Shown here: positions 12,289-22,440 of the stretch, piece after piece | Position numbering within the stretch: position 1 is the stretch's first letter | Layout of the letters: each line of letters starts with the position of its first letter | Source: Nitrospirales bacterium | GTDB taxonomy: Bacteria > Nitrospirota > Nitrospiria > Nitrospirales > UBA8639 | Assembly: GCA_021604365.1 (NCBI GenBank) | Contig: BQIZ01000007.1 | Coordinates: 1-47,298 of the forward strand | Direction of reading: 5' to 3' | Length of the DNA stretch: 47,298 nucleotides | Made by a program: the position numbers and the translations under genes | Notes under the pieces: model-generated | What the model was told of the DNA's origin: nothing | Database searches by the model: none | Seen by the model: only the letters and a program-made list of their open reading frames with translations

Positions 12289-13602
12289 TTAGGAATAGGC
12301 TCGCTCATTATGTTGACTAAGATCCAATCCCATTTCCTCGTCTTGGGCGGAGACTCTCAGTCCGACTGTCACATCCACGATTTTAAGAATGAGATAGGTT
12401 CCGATGACAGAAAAGGTCAAGGTTACCAAAGCCAATACGACTTGTATACCGAACTGTCCGGCGTTACCGAAAAACAAACCCTGGGCTCCGATTGAGGCAA
12501 ACAACCCTGTCGCGAGGATGCCCATAAACCCGCCCACGCCATGAATGCCCACGACATCAAGCGAATCATCATAGCCCAGTCGCATTTTCCATACGACGGC
12601 GGCATAACAGACGCAGCCTGCAACCAGACCAATCAGGAGGGCTGCCATTGGCCCGATAAATCCTGCGGCAGGGGTGACCGTGGCCAACCCCGCAACGACC
12701 CCACTGGCGACCCCTAACACGGTCGGCTTACCCCTATGTACCCATTCAGCCACCATCCAACTGAGTCCCCCTGCCGACGCGGCCGTGTGCGTGGCAAGAA
12801 ACGCGGCCGCAGCCACACCGTTGGCTCCTAGCGCACTTCCCGCGTTAAAGCCGAACCACCCGAACCAGAGGAGTCCCGCACCCAGGACGGTCATCGGCAA
12901 ATCATGGGGGGGCATCGGCTCTGCCCCAAATCCCTTGCGCTTTCCAAGCATCACGGCACAGACTAACGCCCCGAACCCTGAAGAGATATGGACGACCGCA
13001 CCGCCGGCAAAATCCAAGGCTCCAAGCTTGGCTAACCACCCTCCACCCCACACCCAATGCGCCAACGGGGTATAAATGAGGAGAGACCATAAGACGGCAA
13101 ACAACAGTAGGGCTTTAAAATTCATTCGCTCGGCTATACTGCCGGTAATCAGGGCAACCGTAATGGCCGCAAACATGAGTTGAAAGAACATGAAGACTTG
13201 ATGGGGCACCGTCGACGCATAGGTCGGACTCGGGTCCAACCCCACACCCTGGAGACCAATCCATTCGAGCCCGCCGATTAACCCTCCGACATCAGGACCG
13301 AACGCTAAGCTGTATCCGCACAGCACCCAAATCAGGCTGATTAAACACAGGATCACCATCGTGTGCATGATGGTCCCGAGCACATTTTTTTTGCGAACCA
13401 GCCCGCCGTAAAATAAGGCCAGTCCAGGAAGGGTCATACACAACACCAGCGCCGAAGACATGAGGAGCCAGGCCGTATCCCCGGTATCAATCTTCGGCAA
13501 ACCATCTTCAACTGCCCAGACAGCTAATGGCTGACTCAGACTCATCCATAGCACCAATCCGGTCAACCTTCCCATCGTTGAGCGTGGAATAAACAGATTC
13601 AT
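12289..13602 (-). CDS. amt: Ammonium transporter (Amt family)
   Basis: GDTAWLLMSSALVLCMTLPGLALFYGGLVRKKN; HWVWGGGWL; DVVGIHGVGGFMG. Start MNLFIPRS at 13602 preferred over the extended ORF. Confidence 0.93.
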   Translation of the reverse strand: MNLFIPRSTMGRLTGLVLWMSLSQPLAVWAVEDGLPKIDTGDTAWLLMSSALVLCMTLPGLALFYGGLVRKKNVLGTIMHTMVILCLISLIWVLCGYSLAFGPDVGGLIGGLEWIGLQGVGLDPSPTYASTVPHQVFMFFQLMFAAITVALITGSIAERMNFKALLLFAVLWSLLIYTPLAHWVWGGGWLAKLGALDFAGGAVVHISSGFGALVCAVMLGKRKGFGAEPMPPHDLPMTVLGAGLLWFGWFGFNAGSALGANGVAAAAFLATHTAASAGGLSWMVAEWVHRGKPTVLGVASGVVAGLATVTPAAGFIGPMAALLIGLVAGCVCYAAVVWKMRLGYDDSLDVVGIHGVGGFMGILATGLFASIGAQGLFFGNAGQFGIQVVLALVTLTFSVIGTYLILKIVDVTVGLRVSAQDEEMGLDLSQHNERAYS

Positions 13603-13645
13603 TTCCCCTCCTCGAGTAAACACGTAGTGTGGTGGGTGGCAATGG

Positions 13646-14005
<360 letters not shown>

Positions 14006-14099
14006 TTATGACACTCTGAACAACCTCTTCATTTGTCGTGGCGACGGACCCATCTGACCGTCGCTCGCTCTCGACACCTTCACATCTCTTTTGCATGCA

Positions 14100-15413
14100 T
14101 TACCCATAGGCCCGTTCCCGGTGCTGGGTAAGATCACATCCAAGCACCTCTTCTTCCCGATTGACGCGCAACCCGATCGTGCCGTCAACGAGCTTGAGAA
14201 TAAGGAAGGTGCCGACAAATGAGAACACCCAGGTTGCACCGACTCCAATGAACTGAATGACGACCTGGCCGGGATTCCCGAAAAAGAGCCCGGTGCCTCC
14301 ACCCATGCTGGCAAATAACCCGGTAGCTACTGCCCCCCAGGTTCCTCCGATTCCATGGATGCCAAGCACATCTAGAGCATCATCATAGCCCAGTTTATGC
14401 TTTAAAAATACACCGAGATAACACACCACGCCTCCTCCAAAACCAATCACAATCGCCGCGATGGGCCCCACATACCCGGCGGCTGGCGTGATAGACACCA
14501 GCCCCGCGACGGCGCCGCTAGCCGCGCCCAACACGGTTGCTCTTCCTCGATAGAGACCCTCCACTCCGACCCAGGCTAACGCTCCTGCGGCTGTCGCCAC
14601 ATGAGTGGCCACAAAGGCACTCGCCGCAACCCCATTAGCCGCCAGGGCGCTTCCCGCGTTAAAGCCGAACCACCCGATCCACAATAGACTGGCCCCGATC
14701 ACCGTAAACGGGAGGTTATGAGGGCTCATATTCTCTGTACCATATCCGTGGCGTTTTCCTAGGACAAGGGCACAGGCTAACGCAGCCACGCCAGAACTAA
14801 TATGGACGACCGTCCCCCCGGCAAAATCCAAGTCCCCTAACTCAGCCAGCCACCCACCTCCCCACACCCAATGAGCCAGGGGGGCATAAATGAACGTGAC
14901 CCATAACACAGCAAATAGGGCAAAGGCGCTAAATTTCATTCGCTCGGCAATGGCTCCGCTAATGAGCGCGACCGTAATCGCGGCAAACATGAGCTGAAAC
15001 ACCATAAAGGCTAAATGGGGAATCGTCGAACCCTCAAGCGGTTCGGGTCCCACCCCGGCTAATCCCAACCACTTCAGTCCCCCAATGACTCCTCCCACAT
15101 CGGGAGCAAACGCAAAACTATAGGCCCAAAATACCCACACCACACTGACGAGACAGACCGCAATAAAGCTATGCATCATCGTACTTAACACGTTTTTACT
15201 ACGAACCATCCCGCCATAAAACAACGCTAATCCGGGAATGACCATAGCCAACACCAACGCCGAGGACATCAACACCCAAGCCGTGTCCCCGGCATTGAGT
15301 TGCGACGCCCCTCCATCCTCGGCCCACGCGAATGAGCCCAAACCGTTCAATACCAGGACAAACATGAATCCCGAAAATATGGCTCTACTGGCTTTATGAA
15401 TATAGACGTTCAT
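14100..15413 (-). CDS. amt: Ammonium transporter (Amt family), second copy
   Basis: GDTAWVLMSSALVLAMVIPGLALFYGGMVRSKN; DVLGIHGIGGTWG. Confidence 0.95.
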   Translation of the reverse strand: MNVYIHKASRAIFSGFMFVLVLNGLGSFAWAEDGGASQLNAGDTAWVLMSSALVLAMVIPGLALFYGGMVRSKNVLSTMMHSFIAVCLVSVVWVFWAYSFAFAPDVGGVIGGLKWLGLAGVGPEPLEGSTIPHLAFMVFQLMFAAITVALISGAIAERMKFSAFALFAVLWVTFIYAPLAHWVWGGGWLAELGDLDFAGGTVVHISSGVAALACALVLGKRHGYGTENMSPHNLPFTVIGASLLWIGWFGFNAGSALAANGVAASAFVATHVATAAGALAWVGVEGLYRGRATVLGAASGAVAGLVSITPAAGYVGPIAAIVIGFGGGVVCYLGVFLKHKLGYDDALDVLGIHGIGGTWGAVATGLFASMGGGTGLFFGNPGQVVIQFIGVGATWVFSFVGTFLILKLVDGTIGLRVNREEEVLGCDLTQHRERAYG

Positions 15414-15437
15414 CGTCCTTGCTCCTTCTACCTCTTT

Positions 15438-16760
15438 TTAAAAGAGGAAAATGGCTTCAACTGCCAGTGTTTGTTGGTTATTGGTTGAATTATTTTTTCC
15501 ATCTAAAAAGACATTTTGATTGGATTTGTCATAGCGAAATTCCAATCGCGTGATCAGCGAGGGAGCCGGCTTATATTGAAGCGTCACCGTGTTCTCCCAC
15601 AGGGTTTGTGCTATCGGGGCAGAAACGGTACACACATTCGCATTGCCGCCGGATCCGGCCGTCCCCAAGCAGCTCTGATCGCCGCCGGCATCCTCCCAAA
15701 TTTCTCCACGAAAACGGAGGCCCCATTGGTCATTGAAATCATAAATGGCATACCCTGCTACCCCATCCCAACGGGCATTTTTCCCCGAGCTGATCGCACT
15801 TGCATTTTCCTGATTGGCATAATACCCCTCCACCACAAAGCCTAATTGATCGGTAGCCTGGAAAGTCACATACCCCCCGACAAGAACCCGTTTTCCTGAA
15901 CCAGATCTCGTATTCGAACTCTCTTTTCCAACAATTCCATACACATTCAATCCAAGTTGGTCATTGGGATGATAGGACACCAACCCTTCCACGGATTTCG
16001 CCGTATTATGATCTTCCGTCAACCCGGTATAGGAATTCAGCACACTCATTGACAATGAAAGCTTCTCGTTGACGGCATAGGCCAGACGAATGCCGGTGAT
16101 TGTGAAGGGCTGACCCAATCCAAACAACCAGGATCGGGAATAATTATTATTGTAGGGACTCTCAATGACCTCATATCCCACCAAGGCATTCATTCGTCCA
16201 ATCCGAATATCCAACCCGTTGCCCAGAGGGGCGACATACTGGACATACATTTCCTGGAAATCCACATCATCCCCGGTTCTCCCGCCTGTAAATTGCACAT
16301 CCTCACCAACATCTAATTTGAGTCGGAATCCGGCACGCTCGACGGCATTGGTCCCGTTAGTCGCTTCCTTCTCAAAGACCAATTGCGCCATATTGGGCCT
16401 GAAAGAATTGGCATCCCCGTCAAAGATCCGCAAATCATTGGCATTGGCCCCGGAATTTTTGGGAAAGTTGAAATTTTGAGTGTAGGACGCCTCCACATAC
16501 CCATAGAGCTTGAAATCCTCCTTGGTTAGCACCGCCGCCTCACTCACGCTCGATCCGCCAATAATCGCAAGCAGCGCAAGACCGACGCTGACCAGCCCTC
16601 CATATCCTCGACTCTTAGGTGAGTAGTGAAAGGTGATTCCAGCCATTAGGTCTCCAATCATGTAGCCCTCCATGTTTTTGAGGTCGCACTCGCCAAAACA
16701 CGACCAGGATTTTCCACGCCACCTTGCCTCGGTCACGATGAGCCACGCTTTATTGACCAA
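15438..16760 (-). CDS. Outer-membrane beta-barrel (porin-like) protein
   Basis: N-terminal signal-like segment, alternating aromatic beta-strand pattern, C-terminal terminal-Phe strand (TLAVEAIFLF). Confidence 0.75.
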   Translation of the reverse strand: MVNKAWLIVTEARWRGKSWSCFGECDLKNMEGYMIGDLMAGITFHYSPKSRGYGGLVSVGLALLAIIGGSSVSEAAVLTKEDFKLYGYVEASYTQNFNFPKNSGANANDLRIFDGDANSFRPNMAQLVFEKEATNGTNAVERAGFRLKLDVGEDVQFTGGRTGDDVDFQEMYVQYVAPLGNGLDIRIGRMNALVGYEVIESPYNNNYSRSWLFGLGQPFTITGIRLAYAVNEKLSLSMSVLNSYTGLTEDHNTAKSVEGLVSYHPNDQLGLNVYGIVGKESSNTRSGSGKRVLVGGYVTFQATDQLGFVVEGYYANQENASAISSGKNARWDGVAGYAIYDFNDQWGLRFRGEIWEDAGGDQSCLGTAGSGGNANVCTVSAPIAQTLWENTVTLQYKPAPSLITRLEFRYDKSNQNVFLDGKNNSTNNQQTLAVEAIFLF

Positions 16761-16841
16761 AATTTTTGTGTTTCTTTAACTCCAAAGAGAGGTCATGGGC
16801 TCAAAAGGCAAAAAAAAATCCCCAACCAAATTTTTGGCTGA

Positions 16842-16900
16842 GGACTTCATTGTCCGCGTTCTTCTATTGTATGGAGGCCGACCATTGGACTTCATTGTCC
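16842..16900. repeat. Two copies of palindromic GGACTTCATTGTCC (16842-16855, 16887-16900)
   Basis: Direct reading; GGAC-N6-GTCC palindrome duplicated with 45-bp period. Confidence 0.85.
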
Positions 16901-17198
16901 TTGACGACCTATTCTGATTTTTTTACCACCCAAGATCCCATGTGTCAAGGGAGGGCCCTGAAATGTGGCCTAGGTCTCCGTGAAAAAGAGTCGCTTGGCA
17001 ATACCTCTACAACTGACTTCATTCTCAAATTCTTCAGCCCGGATTGTAGATACATGGCAACGCACTCCCTTCCGGCTTGCCAATGCTCCGGTCCCCTGAA
17101 AGAATAGGCATTCTACTCCGGCTCAGGTTCTCGATTGGCCCGAGTTGAAACAGTCCTTCACAAACTGACCATTCTGTTTCTTTTTAAGGAGGTCATAG

Positions 17199-18128
17199 AT
17201 GGAATCTTTTGGTTTTGAAAAGCTTACTCCCTTCCTCGCAGCCAAATCGCTCGTCATAATGGAAGGCAGCTTGCGCCTTCTCCTTATCCTGGTGGTTACC
17301 TATGTCGGGATACGAGCCGTTCGGTTTGGCCTGCACAGACTCGAAATCTTTTTACTCACCATAAGGGAAAATGATGATAAGGACCGCCTGGCCCGTGAAA
17401 AACGGGTTAAAACTCTCATCGGCTTGCTTCTGACCATTGGCCTCACTTTGGTCTGGGTCATTGCCGTCGTGATGGGCTTGGATCAAATAGGGTTGGATAT
17501 CACACCCATTATCGCCAGTGCCGGGATCGTGGGACTGGCCGTCGGCTTTGGAGCCCAAAATCTGGTTCGGGATGTCATTAACGGATTTTTTATCATTTTA
17601 GAAAACCAGGTTCGGATCGGGGATGTGGCCGTGGTCAATGGAACCGGTGGCTTAGTCGAAGCCATCAGTTTTAGAACCATTACCCTACGCGACCAGGCGG
17701 GAACGGTCCACATTTTCCCGAATGGCACCGTCACGACCCTTTCCAATATGACGAAAGATTGGTCTGCCTATGTCATGAATATCGGCGTGGCTTATAAAGA
17801 GGACACTGACCGCGTGACAGAAATCATGCGGGAGGTCGGAAAAGACCTGCAACAAGATGAGCAATTAGGCAGAAAAATCCTGGAACCCATTGAAATACTG
17901 GGAGTGGATGCTTTTGGGGAATCGGAAGTCGTCATCAAAGCTCGAATCAAAACCATTCCCATCGAGCAATGGGGAGTCGGGCGAGAATACCGGCGACGTC
18001 TGAAAAAAGCCTTTGACCAAAATGGCATTGAAATTCCTTTTCCCCATCGAACGCTTTATATGGGAGAGGCCAGTCCGCCATTTATCGTCAAAAACACATT
18101 GCCTCAGAAAGAAACACCAACGCCTTAA
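17199..18128 (+). CDS. Small-conductance mechanosensitive channel family protein (MscS)
   Basis: GIVGLAVGFGAQNLVRDVINGFFIILENQVRIGDVAVVNG typical MscS core. Confidence 0.95.
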   Translation: MESFGFEKLTPFLAAKSLVIMEGSLRLLLILVVTYVGIRAVRFGLHRLEIFLLTIRENDDKDRLAREKRVKTLIGLLLTIGLTLVWVIAVVMGLDQIGLDITPIIASAGIVGLAVGFGAQNLVRDVINGFFIILENQVRIGDVAVVNGTGGLVEAISFRTITLRDQAGTVHIFPNGTVTTLSNMTKDWSAYVMNIGVAYKEDTDRVTEIMREVGKDLQQDEQLGRKILEPIEILGVDAFGESEVVIKARIKTIPIEQWGVGREYRRRLKKAFDQNGIEIPFPHRTLYMGEASPPFIVKNTLPQKETPTP

Positions 18129-18150
18129 TCAGAGCAAGAGGAGGTCTCGA

Positions 18151-18561
18151 CTAGGTACCATCCGGCCGAGAGAATGGAGTGTTCTCAGCGGGAAAGGCTT
18201 TCCAATACCCTCGGGCCAGCAAGCCCCATCCCACCAGAAAACACAGGCCTCCTAGAGGCGTGATCATCCCCAGTCCACGCACACCGGAAATGGACATGAC
18301 ATACAGGCTTCCTGAAAACAACACGATGCCCAGGGAAAAGGCCCAACCTGCCCATCTGAACGGGCGAAGGGGAACATTCGCCAGACTCAATCCGGCACTA
18401 AGGATGGCCAAGGCATGGATCAAATGATACCGCACACCGGTTTCAAAGGCCGCCAACATCTGTTCCGAAAGAAATGATTTGAGTCCATGCGCGCCAAAAG
18501 CGCCAATCGCGACACCAAGGAGAGCCATCAGCGCCCCAGTCATCAGTATTTGCCGTGCCAT
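18151..18561 (-). CDS. DUF423 family membrane protein
   Basis: GALMALLGVAIGAFGAHGLK...FETGVRYHLIHALAIL; start at MARQILMTG (18561). Confidence 0.85.
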   Translation of the reverse strand: MARQILMTGALMALLGVAIGAFGAHGLKSFLSEQMLAAFETGVRYHLIHALAILSAGLSLANVPLRPFRWAGWAFSLGIVLFSGSLYVMSISGVRGLGMITPLGGLCFLVGWGLLARGYWKAFPAENTPFSRPDGT

Positions 18562-18607
18562 ATCATTTATCCTTTTGTGATGGAAGAAAATATCACTTAT
18601 TGAGAAA

Positions 18608-18829
18608 CTATGGAGAACTGGTTGTCGGATATATCCGCCCCCAGTGAATTTTTTGCCAGACTCGCTCATGAACCCAATATAAAAATATTTTCGTGACCAA
18701 TTCCGTCAGGCCAACGGAGGCGGCAAGAAGGAGTTCACCAGAAAAAATAAACACCAGGAGAGTAGTATCCAACGTACCGACCGCCCGCCAACTTATCCCT
18801 TTCACCACACTACGCCAATGAGTTTCCAT
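18608..18829 (-). CDS. DUF2061 family small membrane protein
   Basis: METHWRSVVKGISWRAVGTLDTTLLVFIFSGELLLAASVGLTELVTKIFLYWVHERVWQKI. Confidence 0.85.
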   Translation of the reverse strand: METHWRSVVKGISWRAVGTLDTTLLVFIFSGELLLAASVGLTELVTKIFLYWVHERVWQKIHWGRIYPTTSSP

Positions 18830-18881
18830 AGGTTCCTCTTATCGTTGACCTTGCCACATGACGACAGCAAAAAAAAACCGG

Positions 18882-19391
18882 CTAAAATTGACTATCCGAC
18901 GACTTCTTTTTCTTCTGTGTTGCACCTGACAATGGTTGGGTTTTCAGATTGAGTAGTGCCCCTCCCTCCTGGGGAAAGACAAAATCTTCAAGAGTGTAAT
19001 GATCAAGGACCGATGCAATGGCGTTCCGCACATCCAGCATGATGCGCTGAATCGGACACGCCGCCGTTGCCGCATGGGGACAATCCCGGCATTTCTGATA
19101 CGCCGTCTGACTCACACAGGCAATCGGGGCGAGTGGGCCATCCAGAAGCCGAATAATCTGGCCCAAGGTGACTTCACGGGGCGACTTAATTAAAAACACC
19201 CCGCCATGGGCGCCACGACGACTCCCGATGAGCCCGGCGTTTTTCAACGACAACAAAATCATTTCCAGAAAACCCAATGGAATATTCTGCCGCGCCGCCA
19301 GGGATCGTCGTTGCACGAGTCCCTTCCCGAACTCCTGAGTCAGCTCAGTCATGGCCCGCAAGGCGTATTCACTTTTTTTAGAAAATCGCAT
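18882..19391 (-). CDS. Rrf2 family transcriptional regulator
   Basis: MRFSKKSEYALRAMTELTQEFGKGLVQ...; cysteine cluster CVSQTAYQKCRDCPHAATAACP. Confidence 0.92.
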   Translation of the reverse strand: MRFSKKSEYALRAMTELTQEFGKGLVQRRSLAARQNIPLGFLEMILLSLKNAGLIGSRRGAHGGVFLIKSPREVTLGQIIRLLDGPLAPIACVSQTAYQKCRDCPHAATAACPIQRIMLDVRNAIASVLDHYTLEDFVFPQEGGALLNLKTQPLSGATQKKKKSSDSQF

Positions 19392-19412
19392 AATACTACA
19401 TAAAGTTAACTA

Positions 19413-19432
19413 ATGTTATGCACAATTAACAT
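19413..19432. promoter_or_regulatory. Inverted repeat ATGTTA-N8-TAACAT upstream of the Rrf2 gene (candidate operator)
   Basis: Direct reading, 22-41 bp upstream of the start codon. Confidence 0.4.
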
Positions 19433-19577
19433 AAATTGAGTTAGGTTTCTAGAGGAAACTCAGAGGTTTTAGGACCGGTACGGGGAGGCGGGCGGAAGAA
19501 ATATCGATAGCCTCAATGGCATCGGCCCAAGGCTATAGTTAGGTAAAGGTTCTCTATCTCAGCGCGATGTAGGGAGG

Positions 19578-20110
19578 TCAGGCCCGCTTCCGGTGGATAA
19601 CATAATTCAGATCTCCTACTCTAAACCAGCGGTACCCGTAGGATTCAAGTGCCATTTTATGGATGCCGGAAGAAGGACTGTGACTTTCTTCCTCTGCCAA
19701 GAGGTTGACTAACCGATCTCCGCCTTTCACGCCAGGACGAATCCGCACTTCTTGCGGTTTTTCATCGAAATTATGCAGCACCACCAGAGAATTACCCGGC
19801 CGATCCTATCGCATGCCGGGCATTTTCGAAAAGCCTGTATGAAGGATATTCCACATGCCCCAGCCAATTTCCGAACATTCTTTGCGTAAACGAATTGTCT
19901 GGGCCATCCAATTCAGTAAAGAGCCGGGATCCCGTCGTCGCGCTTCCACATTAATCTGTTTGTAACTATACATACCGGATTCAATGACAGGATGAATCGT
20001 GTGTCCAGCTGTGGAAAAGCCAGTCTGGGCCTCATCCGACCATTGCATTGGCGTGCGCACAGTCGCCCGTTCTTTTAAGGTCAAATCATCGCCCATGCCA
20101 ATCTCATATC
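19578..20110 (-). pseudogene. Remnant of trehalose synthase/alpha-amylase family C-terminal part
   Basis: EIGMGDDLTLKERATVRTPMQWSDEAQTGFS...MPGMR(TAG)DRPGNSLVVLHNFDEKPQEVRI. The two ORFs are in the same frame, separated by one TAG; the 5' part is missing. Confidence 0.8.
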
Positions 20111-20649
20111 GTAAATGGATTCCTGACCTAGATGTCCTGCAGGTTGATCGAAAGGAGCGAACATCTTTTTTACCAATTGCCAGCCAAAGAAAAAGTAAAA
20201 CTATTCTTCGTGTAGCTGGTGAATATTGTGGTGTATTGAGGTGATCCTATTGAATTCCGAATTTAATGGTTCAACTGCGGGCAATCATATAGCCAGTTCG
20301 TCATCAATTAATTCACATGGGGAATGCCCACGAAAGTTCTCCCTATGGAGTGCACCCTCAGTGGCCCTCGCCCGGACAAACCTGACTGATCTCAGTAGGA
20401 CCGCAAGCAAGCCCCGTAGAAGAAAACGAACGGAGACGATTAAAGATTCCCCCAAAAAAACGGATGCACTTCCCCTCATTCAAAATACAATTTTACAATT
20501 TTGGGAAATTATCAATAGCCTTGACAGAAATTTGAAATGAGTAGAATCTAACTAATTCGGTGTTGCCATATTACTATCAAATGATAAGTGCAACCGGAAA
20601 TGGTAGCAGAAAACCGGATTTCCTTTTTAAGGAGCGGAGAGGGATCCTC

Positions 20650-21108
20650 ATGAACAGTGACCAGCAAATACCGATGAAGGTGTTCTATTCATATGCCCAT
20701 GAAGAAGAATCCTTAAAAGACGAACTGGCAAAACACTTAGCAATTCTCGAACGAGGTGGATTAATTTCTTCCTGGCACGATCGGGATATTACCGCAGGCC
20801 AGGAATGGAAAGATCAAATCAATGACAATCTCCTTACAGCACAGATCATCCTTCTTCTGGTCAGTCCGGATTTTCTCAACTCCGATTATTGCTATGACAA
20901 TGAGATGGTTTGAGCCATGGAGCTTCACCAGGAAAAAACAGCCTGTGTAATCCCTATCATCCTCCGTCCCTGTCTCTGGTCTCTGTCCGTCTTCGGGAAA
21001 CTTCAAGCGTTGCCGACCGGAGCTCAACCAATTACCAGTGTCCCCAATCGAGATGAGGCGATTGCCAATGTCGCTCTGGGAATTAAAAACCCCATTGAGA
21101 ACAGGTAG
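20650..21108 (+). pseudogene. TIR-domain protein interrupted by an in-frame TGA (or truncated TIR protein)
   Basis: MKVFYSYAHEEESLKDELAKHLAILERGGLISSWHDRDITAGQEWKDQINDNLLTAQIILLLVSPDFLNSDYCYDNEMV(TGA)AMELHQEKTACVIPIILRPCLWSLSVFGKLQALP... continuing in the same frame. Confidence 0.8.
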
Positions 21109-21277
21109 GTTTGTCAGTTATTGCACAACAGATACTTCAGGCCGAAGGGTTGAATAAAATCGATGGGTTCGACCTTTCGCAATGCCATACGCCTCCTTTG
21201 GAGCCATCACAGAATTGACCAAATGTCACAACGATCTTTCTGCTGAAAATTCAACTCATTAAAAGAGAGAGGGCTTC

Positions 21278-21541
21278 ATGAACAACGTATATATTATTGT
21301 CGGAGTTACTTGTCTATTTGTGGGATGTATGGGAGGCCAGTGGGTCAAAGAAGGGACATCTCCCGAAACCGTCCAACAAGACTACCGCGAATGCCAAACG
21401 ATGGGAATAGTTCAAGAACCGCAACCGGCGACACTGGGCGATAAAATTGGCGCCAATCCCGACATGAGCGGCCAGGCTATTGAACAATGCATGCGAGGGA
21501 AAGGGTATCGGTGGGTCACCGAAAAGACGACGAGCCCATAG
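21278..21541 (+). CDS. Small putative lipoprotein
   Basis: MNNVYIIVGVTCLFVGCMGG: signal with lipobox-like LFVGC; 87 aa. Confidence 0.65.
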   Translation: MNNVYIIVGVTCLFVGCMGGQWVKEGTSPETVQQDYRECQTMGIVQEPQPATLGDKIGANPDMSGQAIEQCMRGKGYRWVTEKTTSP

Positions 21542-21838
21542 GAGAGGGAAACAACCTAGGCCTCCTTCTTCTACGTTTTTATCTTATTGGCAGATTATCC
21601 GGATGGTTCCATTTTGATTGCAGGAGGGGCCGACAATTAGCCTGTAAGTGAAGACCGGAAGGCTTTTTTCAAGCGTTAATACCTGAAAAGTATGTAAATG
21701 GTGGAGCCCGATGGAGAAGTCTCGAAACAACTATTCCTGATTTTAGCAGAGTGGGACTTCATTCTTCAGAGCGCTTCGGTCGATCTCAGCCCATCTCTGT
21801 AATACCCGATAATACTGTATTTCAGTAGTACCTACTTT

Positions 21839-21880
21839 AAACGCTAGTCCAGAATCTTACTGGGCTGGCGTTTTTCTTTT
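21839..21880 (+). terminator. Intrinsic terminator-like hairpin AAACGCTAGTCCAG-AATCTTA-CTGGGCTGGCGTTT followed by TTCTTTT
   Basis: 14-bp stem with two G-U pairs, 7-nt loop, T-rich tail; directly upstream of mobC. Confidence 0.7.
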
Positions 21881-21951
21881 CCCTCGGTTTAACCAAGACA
21901 ATTCATGGCACGTATCGGCTCTGTTTCCCAGGAACAGGGTTTGGCCGTGCT

Positions 21952-22440
21952 ATGTCAATTTTAGAAAAAGTGAAAGATATGCCTGTACCCAAGAAAAAGC
22001 AAATATCGCCTTTCTCACTACGCCTGACGCCAGAAGAACGCACGCAGCTTGATAAGGATGCGGCAGGCATGTCTTTGGGGGCTTATATCCGTTCTCGTCT
22101 TTTTGAAAGCTCAATCCCTAAAAGGCGAACCCGGAATAAGTTTCCAGTCAAAGACCATCAGGAGTTGGCCAAAGTCCTGGGCGAACTGGGCAAATCACGC
22201 CTCGCCAACAATATGAACCAACTAGCCAAATCCGTGAATAAAGGAATTCTGGAAGTCACACCGGAAACCGAACAAGCCATTCACGCTGGCTGTTCGGATA
22301 TCCGGTGGATGCGTCATGTCCTAATGGCAGCTCTAGGTTTAATAGTGGAGAAAGATCATGATTCTGAAAGGCTCACAACGTGGTGGAGCCAGGCAACTGG
22401 CGACCCATCTTTTAAAGGTGGAGGAAAACGAGCATGTTGA
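21952..22440 (+). CDS. MobC-like relaxosome/mobilization accessory protein
   Basis: SPFSLRLTPEERTQLDKDAAGMSLGAYIRSRLFE...LGELGKSRLANNMNQLAKSVNKG; directly upstream of relaxase. Confidence 0.8.
   Translation: MSILEKVKDMPVPKKKQISPFSLRLTPEERTQLDKDAAGMSLGAYIRSRLFESSIPKRRTRNKFPVKDHQELAKVLGELGKSRLANNMNQLAKSVNKGILEVTPETEQAIHAGCSDIRWMRHVLMAALGLIVEKDHDSERLTTWWSQATGDPSFKGGGKRAC

Noticed and set aside
20226-20540. Overlapping ORFs on both strands between treS remnant and TIR gene
   Set aside because: Low-complexity, no recognisable domain; likely decayed sequence.
20911-20913. Selenocysteine recoding of the TGA in the TIR gene
   Set aside because: No SECIS-like structure noticed, and TIR proteins are not selenoproteins at this position; nonsense mutation is simpler.
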